Assembly: GCF_022965805.1 (NCBI RefSeq)
Contig: NC_133103.1
Location: 50,604,386-50,668,385 of the forward strand
Reading direction: 5' to 3'
Origin: Primulina eburnea
Taxonomy: Eukaryota > Streptophyta > Magnoliopsida > Lamiales > Gesneriaceae
Length of the DNA: 64,000 nucleotides
Shown here: piece after piece, positions 11,266 to 23,941 of the stretch
How positions within the stretch are numbered: the stretch's first letter is position 1
Layout: every line of letters begins with the position of its first letter
The notes under the pieces: generated by a model
Told to the model about the DNA's origin: nothing
Seen by the model: the letters and a program-made list of their open reading frames with translations, nothing else
Database searches by the model: none
Position numbers and translations under genes: made by a program

Positions 11266-12917
11266 ATCATTGCTAGTTAGACTTTCTAGGTCTGAGAAGT
11301 AGAAAGGAAGGATTTATGTTCCTTATCTTTACCACGAAGTACGATTAATTCTTGGATTGGGGTTTGGCATTCTTAATCTGACAATCTACAATTACATGAT
11401 TCTTGTCCAACCAATCAATTCCCAAAGTACACTGTATAAGATCGGCACTGAATATATGCGTATCCATACTTATTTTATTCTATCTCAAATCTTGAAACCA
11501 CTATAGAATTTTAGACTATAACTCCTTATCAGTCGATTGCTTCAAGTCCCAATAATTATAACTTAGTTAAAAAAATTTTCAACCTTGAACGGAAGAAACT
11601 AAATCCTCAGACAATTCTTCTTTTACTAAATCTTTCCTTAATAAAGACTATGAGTCTAGCATGTTTTAACACAACCAAGTCTCATTGGATGTCTTTCTCT
11701 TAGCATCCCAAATTTAATGTACATACCATTAATTATTAACAAAAATTTTACTCCTACATCTGAATTTCAAAGCTTATATAATCCTTATCTCATATTTGCA
11801 TAAATAGTTTATTATCCTCGAGTCAGACAATTCATCTTAAGTCAGAAGCTTATCTTCGATAGGTAAATTCCCAAAAATGTAAATCAACTTATATCAGATA
11901 GGTACATTCCCAATATGATTCAATTTATCTTGGTACCTTCCCAAAGAATATTACCCTTCTTTCTTTTCGTATGATAATACCAATCTAGTATATCTTATCA
12001 TCTTTCCATTATCACTGTTCTTTTTTTTTCCACTACATCTATAGGTACTTCTTCTTCTCTAAGCTCTTAATGTAGCTATTCTGATCAGTCATAATCTTCA
12101 TCCAAAACAGGAGAGTGAAGGTTCAGAAACGATGTCAAGAATGCAAGTCGAACCATAGACAATTACTGGAATGAACAGAATCAGTATTGCCTATACAATT
12201 AACAGAAGAAATAGCTCAAAAATTTTCTGTCTCAGAATTCCGTGAAAAATTTACTGAAAATCCTTCACATCAAGAACATGAATGGTACCAAGTTTGGTGC
12301 AAAAATACTAAGCCATTTGGAAATGAAAATTCCTCAAAGCTTCAAAATTTTGGAAAATTTTACGGAAATGATGATATCACTATCTAAACGATGGATTTTG
12401 GGGTCCGTCGGCGGTGTTAGAACGATGAATCGTTCTAGGTTAGGTTCTCCAGTCGAGAGCTTTCCAACGCCTACTTTTAATAGTAAAATTCCTCCTGGAT
12501 CAAAAGTTATGGCCGTTTGAAGTTTGCGCGAAAAACACCTCAACTTCTATGTCATTTTGCGAGGTCTACTGCATTTGCTTGCTGGAATACACTGTCTACT
12601 GCAATTCTGATGCTACTGCAATCAGTCTGCTGCTTTTCCAGCATTGTCTGCTGCATTCCGAGTCTACTGACCCAGTCTTCTACATTCAGATCTACTGGTT
12701 TCCTTCTACTGGTTTTGGTTTCAGGCTACTGATCTTATCCTACTGTTTTTCGTCTACTGGTTTTGGCCTACTGATTTTTTTTTAACTCGTTTCAGTAGTC
12801 TATTATAGTAGTTTATTTTCAGTAGTCTATTTCATTAACCTTCAGAACTTATTCTCAGAAGTCTATAAGAACTTATTATTTCTAGTTCCTCCTCCCCAGA
12901 TTATGAAACCGGGTTCT
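11266..12917 (-). other. Internal gypsy I segment lacking a readable gag
   Basis: Where gag and protease should lie there is AT-rich, stop-filled DNA. A faint protease-linker trace is readable on the minus strand near 11280-11450 (pieces like GIDWLDKNHVIVDC). Beyond that, 11450-12130 is unrecognised. 12540-12790 repeats short CTACTG/CTGCTG motifs similar in style to the LTR. gag has been deleted or replaced. Confidence 0.55.
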
Positions 12918-12929
12918 GCTCTGATACCA
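12918..12929 (-). promoter_or_regulatory. Primer binding site of gypsy element I
   Basis: Minus strand TGGTATCAGAGC, six bases inside the 5' LTR; complementary to the 3' end of initiator-Met tRNA. Confidence 0.9.
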
Positions 12930-12935
12930 CTTCAA

Positions 12936-14147
12936 TGTCACGCCCCGGGACGGGGGTTGGTTGATACCGGCGTTGCTCTCGAATTTACATTCGAAAACAA
13001 CAAGCCTCAGAAGTACTGAATTTCAGAAACCAGTCTTTTATTCATAATACGAAATAAATCAATTGTCTGTTACAACTCGAATACTGATTTTTTACAGCGG
13101 AAATGTAAAACCAAATATTACAGTATCTTAAAAGATGCAGCGGAATAAAAATAAACATAAACTGAGAACAACAGTCTTCTTCACCAGCCCCCAGAACTGG
13201 ATCTGCTCTTCTTCTTCTAACATTTCTTCAGTACTCTTATCTGAGATGGGTTTGGTGGGTGAGTGATATGATTGTCACTCAATAAGCAGGGGCGGGAATA
13301 ACTCTCAGTTTTCGAAAATCATTTTAATACAGAACAGTATTTCAAGAATATACAGAAACTCTTACTTTCAGAACAGGAATCAGTATTCAGAAATTAGTAA
13401 TCAGTAATCAGTATTCAGTAATCAGAAGTTTAACAAGTAAGCACTGAGCACGTTCGTAAATTTCAGGGCTAAACTGATATCAGTCCCCTATAGGTTCTCT
13501 CCTCTAAGGGGTGAGGCCAGTAATCAGTAATCAGAATTCAGTAATGTTCAGAATATATATTCCTACCATTAGTTCACTAAGTTTCAGTGCTCAAAATCAG
13601 ATATCAGAAATCGAGAATATGCTTTGCTTTGAAACAGAAATCATCAAACGGGTTTTCAAGATATTTATACATAAGCCCACTTACTTGATTTGCTATAAAG
13701 TTTCGGTTGAAGTCTACTGGAATTTAGCTGCTCTCGCTACTGGATTTTGCTGCTTGACAAAGGCACTATCTCTTAACTCGAAATTTAAGTGATACTCTCA
13801 AATCTTGTGTAACCCATTTCAGAGACTTGAGGGTGCTATTTATAGGCCGAAATTTGACTGTTAGCCTTCCAATTAATGTCATAATCTGACATTAACAATC
13901 TTTATTTCGTGTTGAATGCTTCAGTTACAAGTTATGGTCTGAATTAGTAACTGTCTGCTGGAATTTCGTGCTGCTGCTGCTGGATTTTATCTGTAGTCTG
14001 CTGCTGGATTCCAATCTGCTGGAAAATACATGTCTGCTGGAAAATATAAACTTCTGAAATATTAGCTTGATGCTGGAATTGCTAGCTTCTGCTGGAATTT
14101 TCATTTGCTACTGAAATTGCTAGCTGCTGAAAATTCGGGTTCTCACA
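12936..14147 (-). repeat. 5' LTR of gypsy element I
   Basis: 1212 bp, plus-strand ends TGTCACGCCC...TTCTCACA, so minus-strand ends TG...CA. Near-identical partner of 7130-8345. It is followed by the target duplication GAAGT. Confidence 0.9.
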
Positions 14148-15930
14148 GAAGTGCTGTAGCAGATGCATGAATTCAAAGAAATTTCTATGCAAGAATTACA
14201 TTCTCAATAGACTTGACAATACATTATATAATGTACATTGTTAAGTGAATACCACAAAAGAGCCATGGTGGAAAATAAGTATAACACAGAAGATGTCAGT
14301 CTTAAAAAGTTCATTGTGGGATGTTTCTTGGATTTCAAGATCGTAGACTCCAAATCTGTGGTGAGTGAAGTGCAAGGAATACAAGTACCATTACACGAGA
14401 TTCCTGCAGAATGGATGAGTCTAAGAGAGTCATTTCAAGTTGTTGATTTGATGGAAAAACTCTATTCTTGTGAAAGAAATGAGATTCAAGGATTTGATTA
14501 TGAGGTTGAGTATTGAAGAAGACAACCGTGATACATATAATAAAACGAATAAGTTGGCTGCGAAAGTGATCAACTTGGTGGAATCCAACAAAAAAAGAAG
14601 AAAAATAAGTTAATGGATAAACAAAAACAACAAAAGAATATGGAAAAGTTCAAGTGAAATTGCTACAACTGCAGGAAGCCGAACCACATGACAAATGATT
14701 GCAGACGCCCAAATAAAGGGAAGGAACAACTAAACATATTTCAAGAAAAGTCGTTAACATTTGATTTTTTTCTGAACTTGGTTTACCTCAGCTGTGTTCA
14801 CCAAATATGATGGGAAACCCAAATGAATGGTGGGTTGAATGGGTGAGACTTGTCACATATGCTTTGATAAATTGATGTCCTCAAAAATACACTTCAATTT
14901 TTGAGGTAAAACTCTTCATGATAGATAATGTTATATCGGGCATAATCGGGATAGGAAAGGTGGTTTTGAAGATGACGTCGGGGATGTAAGTTACCCTCAT
15001 TGATGTTCTTCATGTTCTTGAAATTATTAAGAAGAACCTCGTATTGCGTATATCGTTGGTCAAACATGGATTTAAGCCTGTATTTGAGTTTAATAAATTT
15101 GTATTGACCAAGAATAGTCATTTTGTAGGGAAGATGTATCTTGATGAGAACATATTCAAGTTGAGCGCAATAGCGGTTCGCCGCGAGTTTGATGACAATA
15201 AAATTAAAAATTCTACGTACTTGTTTGAGTGTTCTAATTTATAGTATGTTAGTTTAGACATGTAAATTTTAATGTTCTACGCCATTTAATAAATTTGTAT
15301 TTACTGCCTAAGTTAATGTTGAGCCAACATATAAATGTGAATTATGTGTCAAATCAAAAATGACCAAAATGTTTTTCTATTAGGTTGAAAGATATAAAAC
15401 TCATCTAGAATTGATTCGCACCAAAATTGGTGATTTAAAGGTTGTGCATACTAGAGGAGAGAAGAAGTACCATATAACATTAATTAATGATTGTACAAGA
15501 TACTGTTACATATATATTTTGAAAAGTAAAAATGAAGCACTTGAGGTGTTCAAAAACTATAGAACTTAAGTTGAAAACCAACTTGGTAAACGAATTAAAA
15601 GTATTCGCAGCGATATAGGAGAAGAATATGGAGCTCCATTTGATGAGTTTTGTTTATCTTTGGACATTATACATCAAACTAATGCTCCATACTCTCATCA
15701 ATCAAACAGAGTTCTGAAAAGAAAACTCGAACTTTGGAAAAATGATGAACGCTTTGTTGATAAGTTCATACTTACCCCATGACTTATGGGAGAAAGAGAT
15801 ACACGTCTTAAACCATTTTTCCCTTAACAAAATAAAAATATTATATGCATGTGGACGATTGGGACATCTGCTGCGGGATTGTGATGTTGTTTTAGTGCAC
15901 ACTTTTTCTTTGGCTTTTGGGTATTGAATG
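14148..15930 (+). pseudogene. Ty1/copia gag-protease-integrase remnant (split element)
   Basis: Continues the gag fragment at 6958-7129. 14238-14516 encodes a Gag helical segment (VSLKKFIVGCFLDFK). A zinc knuckle of the form CX2CX4HX4C (CYNCRKPNHMTNDC) follows near 14665-14710. 14890-15240 carries protease/linker sequence (LTKNSHFVGKMYL). 15440-15720 carries integrase core pieces with INDCTRY and IRSDIGEEYG. There are many stops and frame changes, and the sequence ends before any reverse transcriptase. The 14238-14516 frame is the longest open piece and is not an independent gene. Confidence 0.8.
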
Positions 15931-16717
15931 AAGGCTATGTTAAACAATTTTAGAATCGATAAAAATAATTTAAACGATCGAGTTATGTGGCAAACATAAT
16001 TATTTATCGATTATCAATTAGGGTGAATGAGAAATTAATTGAGTTCGAATTTTATTCAGTGAAAAGATGGAATCAAAATGATTATGTATGTATGTATGTA
16101 TATATATATATATATATTATATTGTAATATTATATATATAATATATATAATTTTAAAAATATTTGTTTCAAATCACACGGTTGTGTCATTTTGTGGCGCC
16201 TGAAGAGCCAAGCCTCATAAGAACGATTTGTGAAATGATATAATTTTTTATTAAAGTTTTTCATTTTCTATAAATACGGTTTAATTCATTTGCATTCAGT
16301 ATCATTTTCTCTTTCTTCTCATTTCTCTCTAAGTCTAGTTATATATAAGAATTTTTAAGTATTAGCGCCTAAAATTAAAATTTTAAATAAATAAACTTTA
16401 GTATGGATTTTGTAAATTCATACACTTAAATTCGAACTTTGAAAATTAAATTTGAGAGTTGTCTTCTAGTTTTATGTTTTTTTTAGCATTTGCGCTTAAA
16501 TAATTTTTTGTCTAAAAAATATATCAATTTTGTTTTTGGCAATATGCCAAAACAAAAAAAATAAACAAGACAATTATTTATACATGAAAATAAATAATAA
16601 GTATGTTAAAATATTTGTAAATAGGGTAACTTTATAGAGTTTTAATATATTTAATTTATTATAGTTATTGTTAATATATGTTTGTTGATAAACTTCTGAA
16701 ATTATGTATAAATCATT

Positions 16718-16719
<2 letters not shown>

Positions 16720-16782
<63 letters not shown>
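16720..16782. repeat. (AT)n microsatellite, about 63 bp
   Basis: Uninterrupted AT dinucleotide run. Confidence 0.95.
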
Positions 16783-16787
<5 letters not shown>

Positions 16788-17217
16788 TAATGAAAATATC
16801 ATATACAAGAATTTTGAGTTATAATCAAAATTAAGATATAAATTAACTAAAATTACAGAAAATAATTAAACATCAAATATTCTATAATAAATAAATAAAA
16901 ATAAATTTTACTTATTAAAATCATTATTATTTTAAATTTATAGGTCAATAAAAGATTATAAATTTTTTTAATATATAGTGTAATAATTTTTAATTTTTTT
17001 TAATAAATATAATTTTAAATTTTATGAGGTTTTGTGATTGAAACTCTAAAAATAAAATGAACGATTTAAATAATTTTGATTTTAAACTATTATTAGCAAT
17101 AAAAAAATATTTTACATTTTTTGACATTTTATTGTTGTACCTTAGGCTTTAATTTTTGTACTTAATAGAATTCCATGTAGTAATTAAAAGTTTATTAACA
17201 TTTTGAATACCTATACA

Positions 17218-17280
17218 CTTTTGTAGAGTTTTTAAAAGTCAAGTTTAAATATCACATGACTTTTAAAATTCTACAAAAAT
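17218..17280. repeat. Imperfect inverted repeat, MITE-like
   Basis: Arms of about 24 bp (17218-17241 and 17257-17280) share a TTTTGTAGARTTTTAAAAGTCA-type sequence around a 15-base spacer. Flanking 'gaatac..cttt' motifs recur between 17205 and 17345. It looks like part of a small non-autonomous DNA element; borders are not determined. Confidence 0.4.
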
Positions 17281-18711
17281 TTACATTGAATACCAATAAA
17301 CTTTTATAAAATATATAAAAGTTTAAATTGAATACTTCTAGACTTTTTTTAAACTCCATAAATTTATTAAAAGTTTAGAACCAATACACCCACCTTAAAC
17401 TCTTGGAAGTAGATTTTTAAGTTAAACGCTTAGAATTCGAAATTAGAAAGTTTTTATACCATCTTAATAGCGTTCTAAACATTTTTCAAAGTTCGTGTGA
17501 CTTTAAAATATGTAGTTCTTCTATTTTGAAGCTGTAGTCATTGTATCTTGGGAAACGAATTGTCAACAATTGTGAGCACAGAGACGAGACAATATCGTTT
17601 TAAAGGAAAAAAATCAAACTCTTACCTCCATTATTTTTCGTAACTATTTAGTTCATTCATTTTTATCTCGATATTTGCCAAGATAAAATAAAAGAATATC
17701 AACCAACATGCTCCTGTGGCAACTGCTGGCCGACGGTTAGGGAATCTGAGGAATCGTAACTCTGAATCCAGTGTGCCTTCTGGATCCAGAGGGGTTTCTC
17801 AGTGTCCATATGATTCTAATCCATATAACACTGTTCCTCCGAAGGGGAGGATATTTTGATGCAGTCGGATGATTTGGAACAGAACTTTATTGGGGAAATG
17901 GACTTGTGCCTTGGCCAGCAATTATGGATGCTTCATATGAACCTCTAATTAGTCAGGAGAACATTGGCATAAATGAGGCGAAGGCTATGATCCTATCTGT
18001 CGATCAAGTAATCATGGGTGGTTCTGTGGGATCTTCGAAGCTAAATGTAAACCCGATAGCGAAGGATAAAGAGCAATCAGTTGAGACTGTGGTACCGGAA
18101 AGCCAAACCAAGAGTACTAAACAATGGAAGCGACTGGTCCGGGGGGATTAGTCTAATCCCAAGATTCGTGGATTTGAGAATGCCAGTATAAGTGAAGGTA
18201 AAAGACTACGAGAGCAATTCGAGCAGTCAATGAGGTCAGTAAAATACCAATTTGATTCCGAGTCCATCTTTATACATGATGCTCAATCGCCGCCACGAGC
18301 ATTCTGAGAGCTTCGGTGTCTTATTGCCAAAAGTAACCCTTCGATGCTTTTTATTTGTGAAACTAAATTATACCATTCTCGATTGATATGCATCTTGTAG
18401 AAACTATTTTCAATATAATGGGATTTTTACTGTATACTTTGAGGGTAGAAAGGGTGGTTTGGCCTTGCTTTGGAAAGATCCATATGAGATTCAAATTTGT
18501 ACTTACACTTCTGGACATATTGATTGCATTGTGTCTTACGAGCAGAAAACTTGGAGTTCATGGGATTCTATGGCAGCCCTATATCTTCTTTAAGATATAT
18601 TTCTTGGAAGCGAAAACTCTGGAGGTTCTCTACGATCTTTTCTCAACTGTCAGCTTTTAATGATGTGATAAATTCGTGCATGTATGTTGCGGGATTTGCT
18701 ATTCAAAATAG

Positions 18712-18893
18712 GGTAAAAATTTGTGTGAGACAGTCTCACGGGTCGTATTTGTGAGACGGATCTCTTATTTGGGTCACCCATGAAAAAATATTACTTTTTA
18801 TGCTAAGAGTATTACTTTTTATTGTGAATACGGGTAGGGTTGACCCGTCTCACAGATTATGATCCGTGAAACGGTCTCACATGAGACCTACTC
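18712..18893 (+). mobile_element. MITE copy C, exact 9-bp target duplication
   Basis: 182 bp, flanked by TCAAAATAG at 18703-18711 and 18894-18902. Same family as 2627-2807. It sits inside the LINE endonuclease coding region. Confidence 0.8.
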
Positions 18894-19004
18894 TCAAAAT
18901 AGATCACTTTGCTTGGTGCAATATACGTAAGAATGATGAGATCATCTTCGAGCGGCTATACTTATTTGTATGTAACTTCGAATGGCATTTGCTTTTAGAT
19001 TGGA

Positions 19005-20508
19005 TAACTCTACCGGGTACAATATTTTTCTCAAGAATTTAAATAATATCGTGTATATTTTTTTCAGAAATTGAGATATGCAGAATTTTACCGGATACAG
19101 ATCTAAGATTTGATACACCTGGGTCAAGATTTAAGCAAGAAGATAATCCAATCTTGGAACTAAAAAATCTTGAGGATTTTATCATGTAATTTTCGAAAAT
19201 AATATTGGAAGATTTGTTAAGGATTTTCGAAAATAGTAGGGAGAGTCTACGCGATGAATGCAGTCTTGGGAAATATTTAAAAGTTCAACTACCAGGATTT
19301 TAGGAAAAATAATCCAAATATTATTTGTGGAAAAATACCACTAAATTTCGGATTTAAGTAAGCAAATTTGTGGGATTTAAGAAATATAATTTTTATTATT
19401 TTAGGAAGTCAAAAATCTACCGAATATTGGGAATTAGACACAAAAGTAAAAATTTTGCAGACTGGGCAAGGCATAATTTCGAAAATTATCCTTGGGATAT
19501 ATACATACAATTCCAAATTTAGGATAAAGAATAAAGGTAGATTTGATCACGATTTTAGATGGAGATTTGATTCAATTCAAACGCGATTTGATACACGATC
19601 AGGATAGCAGCCAACCCCTATAAATAGGAGGGCTCAGTGTCTCGAAAATCACACCTCTTTTTACTCTCATATTTTCGAGAATTCCCCTCCCCTAGTTCCT
19701 TAGGATTTTCGAGCACAGCGAAGCGCTGCCGCAGTCCAGCCACCGGAGTTTTCACGTTTTTCTTCAAGAAGTTTAAGGTAAGTGGGCTTGTTTTAAATGT
19801 TGAATTTTCGTGTGATGCATTTTCGGTTTTATAAAAATTCGGTCGAGTACAATTCTTCTTCTACCCCTTCTGGTTATGATTTGTGCATAAGTTTTATGTT
19901 GACACTGTGAGGATCCAACTGGATATGAGAGGGAATCCCAACTATGATATGACACTCATACGGTGGGGATATAACCGATTCGGCCTCGCCCCCTTAGAGG
20001 AATAAAAATTAGGGACTGACGTCAGTAAACCATTGAAAGTAGAGTAATCTCAGTGCCAGGTCAATGATATGAACGTGGTATGAGTCAAAAAAATGCATGG
20101 TGTGTGTGTGTATGTATTTCGAATTTTATGCATGTTGTTATGTACTCGAACGGCCCCCACTTGCTGAGTATTTCCCCAAATACTCACCCCTTACAACCCT
20201 TCCCAGATAAATCTGAAGATAAATCAGAGGAACAGGTCAAGGAAGAAGAGTCGGACCAGTTTTGGGGCTGGTGAAATTAATTATATTTCGAATTTTGCTG
20301 CAAAGATTTAAGAATTTTAGTAGGTTTATTTTAATTGTAAACGCTTCCGCAATTTATTCAATTTATTCAGTTGTAAAGACAATGGTTGTTTTTGCGAATT
20401 TATGAAATAAACTGGTTTCGGTTTATACTGTGCTACGAGGCTGGTCGTTTTTCGATTTTGTGATTGATAAGCGACGCCGGTGTCAATCCCGAGTTTCGGG
20501 GCGTGACA
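19005..20508 (+). mobile_element. Solo LTR of a Ty3/gypsy element, about 1.5 kb
   Basis: The right border is clear: GGGGCGTGACA ends at 20508, and LINE coding (SSDHR) resumes immediately. The left border is approximate; LINE coding stops near 19000. A LTR promoter is visible as TATAAATA at 19619-19626. No primer binding site or internal sequence follows, so this is a solo LTR. The 19905-20508 part resembles the remnant at 720-1259. A target duplication is not exact (AACTC against AACTA). Confidence 0.65.
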
Positions 20509-21939
20509 ACTATAGCTCAGACCATAGACTTATTCCAGTTACCATGAAGAAGGGGTGTGATGTTATTTTTAAAAGAGGCCTAAAAGATTCACATTCGAGC
20601 ATAAATGAACTGTGGAAGATGATTTTAATTCAATCGTGGAACGATGGCAGGGGGAGTGACAATGTTGTTCATCTTCTGAGCAAATTAAAATATTTCAGTA
20701 ATATCTTTGGTCTTGGTTTGGTTCTCGTTTTTCTGATATGCGATGGAAAATTGAGTTGATTCGCAAAGAACTTAATAATTTAATGACACTATAAACCAAG
20801 CCAGATACACTGCTGCCAGAATAAATGCTCTGGATAAGGAAATTGTGAAACTTGTGACTCCAGAAGAAATGCATTGGAATCAAAGGGCTTGTGCAGTTGT
20901 GCTAATAGGTTGGCGCATGGCGATGGGAATACAAAATTCTTCCATTCATTTGCGTCTGAGAGGAAAGTTTCAATCTTATTCAAGGGCTTTTTGATGACAC
21001 TGGTAAGTAGTTTTCGGAAGAAAGGGATGTAGCACATATCATCCTGAAATATTTTGCCAACATTTTCACATCATGTTATCCATTTGAGTTGGAGATTGAG
21101 AAAGCCATCGCGGCTATTTTCCTTGTAGTAGATGATATCATGAATGATGTCCTTTGTGCGATCGTATACAGAGGAAGAAATTCTTAAGGCTATTTTCGTG
21201 ATGCATCCTTCCAAAGCACCTGGGCCCGATGGTTTTACAGCTCTTTCCTTCCAGAAAAACTGGGCCATGCACGGCGGTCAGGGAAGTTACCTCGGCTATT
21301 CTAAACCACCGGGTCCCGATGATTGTTGTTTCTTCTGTGGCACGGCGGATGCTTCTACTAGTCACTGCCTTATCTATTGCCCTATTGTCCGGGAAGCCTG
21401 AAAATGCACTGAGTTCTGGCACTGTGTGAAGAAACGCAACAAGCTCCCATTTATCTATTGTGGACTTTATTTGAGGGATCGACTGTCTAAATCTGAGCTC
21501 GAGCTATTTTTTTTTACCACCTGGGACATTTGGAAAGAGATTTGTCATTTGAAGCACAACTCCTAGCCGTTTAATTAAGGTGAACTGGATTACCTCCTAC
21601 CTTGTGGGATCCCTGAAAGCAAGGCAACTGTGTCTTTCTCAACCTTTGCATAATCATATTGTACAAGTGAAAAAATGGACGAAACCTCCTTTGGAGCAGT
21701 TTCGGGTTGATGTTGATGCAGGCTCCAATGAGTAGATTGATAAATTTTGCGCGAGTGTGGTGATCAGAGATCATCATGGCAATATTTGTGTTGGCTTCAG
21801 CTCGTTGAACAAGCCATCCAGGATATGTGGTTGATGCTGAAATTTCGGCTATCCGTTTTGGATTAATGTTAGCCATGCGAGGGGATTATTCATGTTTGGG
21901 TTATTTTTTTTTCTTTTTACTTATAAGAACTAAATATTA

Positions 21940-22960
21940 CTAGTTACAGTATTTGAAAGGAATATTTTATTCCTTTATTATTTTGTTAAATTGATAATAT
22001 CAATTTAAGATTTTGCCTTTCTAGACTAAAAGAGTTTATTTACTTATTTCTAGATTATGAGATCTTATTTGATTTATTTCTAGATGATAAAATCTTGATT
22101 GATTCAGTCTATATATTATATGATTTGTTTTTAATGTGATTTGTATCTCTAAGATATTTTATCTTTGTTTAAAAAAAGTTTTTATATCTAATGAAATCTT
22201 CTTTCTATATTTTGTAGGACTCTTTTATGGGAAGATATTTAGGTCAAGCATTAGATATAAATATGGAGTTCCTTGTAGCCGTCATGCGTGTGGGATAGAG
22301 AGAAGTCTTGAGGAGAGAGTTGGAGAGTCGAAGCTTTTCGTGTGAGTCCTTTGATGTGACTCTTTCGTGAGGTCGGCAGAAGAGCGCATACATAGAAGAA
22401 AAATACAAAAGCCGAACCTATATTTTGTTGAGGCGTTTTTGTGTGATTGTGTGATCACTTTGTTGTGGAGAGGATCTGCTGGAGGTTTTTCGGGAGTGCA
22501 CATACAGAGTTCAGATTGTGCAAAGTTTGTGTGATTGATTCACTGTTATACTGTGTTGCCGATTGGTGTTGCCAACACTCAAGAACAACACTGACGCAGA
22601 GTGTTGATCGAAGAGTGTCGTCGTTTGGTTTTAAGCAACACGCTTTTTATTTTATGCATCTAGTTTTTATTGGTTTGTTTTGATGCATTTTTAATTCCTT
22701 GGAGTGTCAAGGAATTTGGTTTTGTTTTCTCATTAGTATTGTTGTTTTTGGTGTAAACGATTTACATAATTTTTCTAGTGAATTTTTTGCCATGAGGCAC
22801 CGCACAAGTATTCGTACTTGTGCATAATTTAAATCTGGTGTTAATTTATTAAAGTTATATTTGTGTGTTAAATAATTAATTTCCGCTGCCGTGTTGTGTA
22901 CAGTGTTGACAACACCAGACACAACACTAACTTCTGATACACACATTATAATGTTTTAAT
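21940..22960 (+). repeat. Copia-type LTR remnant
   Basis: Non-coding sequence resembling 47700-48380. Both contain 'tttttctagtgaat', a 'gacaagt..gtatacttg'/'cacaagtattcgtacttg' block, then 'aattaatttccgctgc' or 'tatttcgctgcatg' and clustered 'acaacac' motifs. That order is typical of copia LTR R/U5 regions. Borders and target duplication are not determined. Confidence 0.4.
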
Positions 22961-23491
22961 TGATTTCCTGCACAACAATTCCTTACAGTATTGTTGTTAT
23001 ATTTTTTAAAATTATATTTGTATCTTATCAGTTCAATTGATAAAAAGTCCAGATTTTGCTTAGTCTTTATTACTTGCACAAACAATTTAGTTTTGACATC
23101 ACCAAAAAAGAGAAAAATTGCTAAGATAAAATTTGAATATAAGTTTTGGTGATTATAACCTAAACTAATACTAACTTAAGATAAATTACTAAATATAGGA
23201 ATAACTGAACTAAATTGACTAGGTTATCGATGAAAGAGCATCATTTCTGTTGTTCAACTACGCTGACACAAGATGAGACGTAAAAACTCATACAGACAAA
23301 TCAAGCCGTCCAAACCTACTGATCTTATAAGCATCTACAACAGCTCGAGTGGAACCATGTTGTTCGCAGTTATTCTGTGAGCAGAACATATCGTATTTTA
23401 GATTAATCTGACAACATTCTCTGAAGACAACATACTATCTCTGAGTATATTCCAAGAGTTGTCAGTACAGACAAAAAAAAGATATAGGTTA
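22961..23491. other. Unrecognised intergenic DNA
   Basis: No supported gene or repeat. It may be degraded internal sequence of the preceding LTR element. Confidence 0.4.
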
Positions 23492-23941
23492 TGTAATGCC
23501 CGAGAATTTTTATCCTGGTAATCTGTAATTATTGATTTAGGATTTGATATGATTACGAGGGGATTAATCATGACACGATTTGACTCAGCATGAGAAGATG
23601 TATGTGCGAGGACAGTTCCTTTCGCGCACATGCGCGACGTCATGCGCGTACATGCGCAAAACGGGCAGAAGACCTCGCGCATATGCGCGAAGTAAGGGCG
23701 CGCATATGCACGAGTTGTGCGATGAACCAAGTGCAATTCCAGAGAACCTCGCGCATATGCGCCGAGCAGGGGCACGCATATGCGCGAGGTGCTGTGCAGA
23801 TGACGCGCCGAGACATATGGTCTCGCGCAAGCGTCGAGTGATGTCGCGCATATGCGCGAAACGTGTTTGTCTACCATATCTATTTATTAATGTTGGGACC
23901 CAATGACGATTATGAACTTGATTAGCGTCCGGGTCCCCACA
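23492..23941 (+). mobile_element. Solo LTR with an internal deletion (palindrome-array family)
   Basis: Starts TGTAATGCCCGAGAATTT and ends GTCCGGGTCCCCACA, matching both ends of the inverted LTR at 25329-27321, but only 450 bp long, so about 1.5 kb of the middle is missing. Flanks GGTTA (23487-23491) and GATTA (23942-23946) are a 4/5 target-duplication match. 23620-23860 contains repeated GCGCATATGCGC-type palindromes. Confidence 0.75.

Larger units (their letters stand above)
7130..14147 (-). mobile_element. Ty3/gypsy element I (chromovirus, Tekay/Del-like), 7.0 kb
   Basis: A complete LTR-to-LTR element on the minus strand with the 5-bp target duplication GAAGT (7125-7129 and 14148-14152). 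Order on the minus strand: 5' LTR (12936-14147), primer binding site (12918-12929), a non-coding internal segment where gag should be, pol (8386-about 11265), polypurine tract (8346-8358), 3' LTR (7130-8345). The LTRs differ by about 21 substitutions over roughly 1.21 kb (about 1.7%) plus four small indels, by my own count. It is inserted in the gag of an older copia element. Confidence 0.93.
15931..17690. other. AT-rich DNA with microsatellites
   Basis: No gene is seen. It contains a (GTAT)n/(AT)n tract at 16087-16150, a long (AT)n run at 16720-16782, and a small inverted repeat at 17218-17280. Confidence 0.6.
17700..21890 (+). pseudogene. LINE (L1-type) remnant, interrupted by a MITE and a solo LTR
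   Basis: Pieces of a plant LINE lie in order. ORF1 tail with KQWKRLVRGD (to 18150). ORF2 endonuclease start (LIAKSNPSMLFICETKL, about 18318-18370), then GFYGSPISSLRYISW (18556-18605) and CNFEWHLL (18970-18995). After the solo LTR comes SSDHRLIP (20512-20540, the endonuclease SDH motif). RT entry MHPSKAPGPDGF lies at 21200-21237, then a zinc-binding RVT motif (CFFCGTADASTSHC, 21328-21370) and a terminal RNase H region (about 21670-21870). The catalytic RT core between 21260 and 21310 is deleted. Stops and frame changes are frequent. Confidence 0.8.

Noticed and set aside
14238..14516. Independent 92-aa gene
   Set aside because: It reads as copia Gag, continuous with flanking zinc-knuckle and protease remnants.
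23398..23906. Frames of 83-159 aa on both strands over the palindrome array (also 26948-27299)
   Set aside because: They are open on both strands because of GCGCATATGCGC palindromes; the peptides are repetitive (RICA/HMRE) and have no family resemblance.
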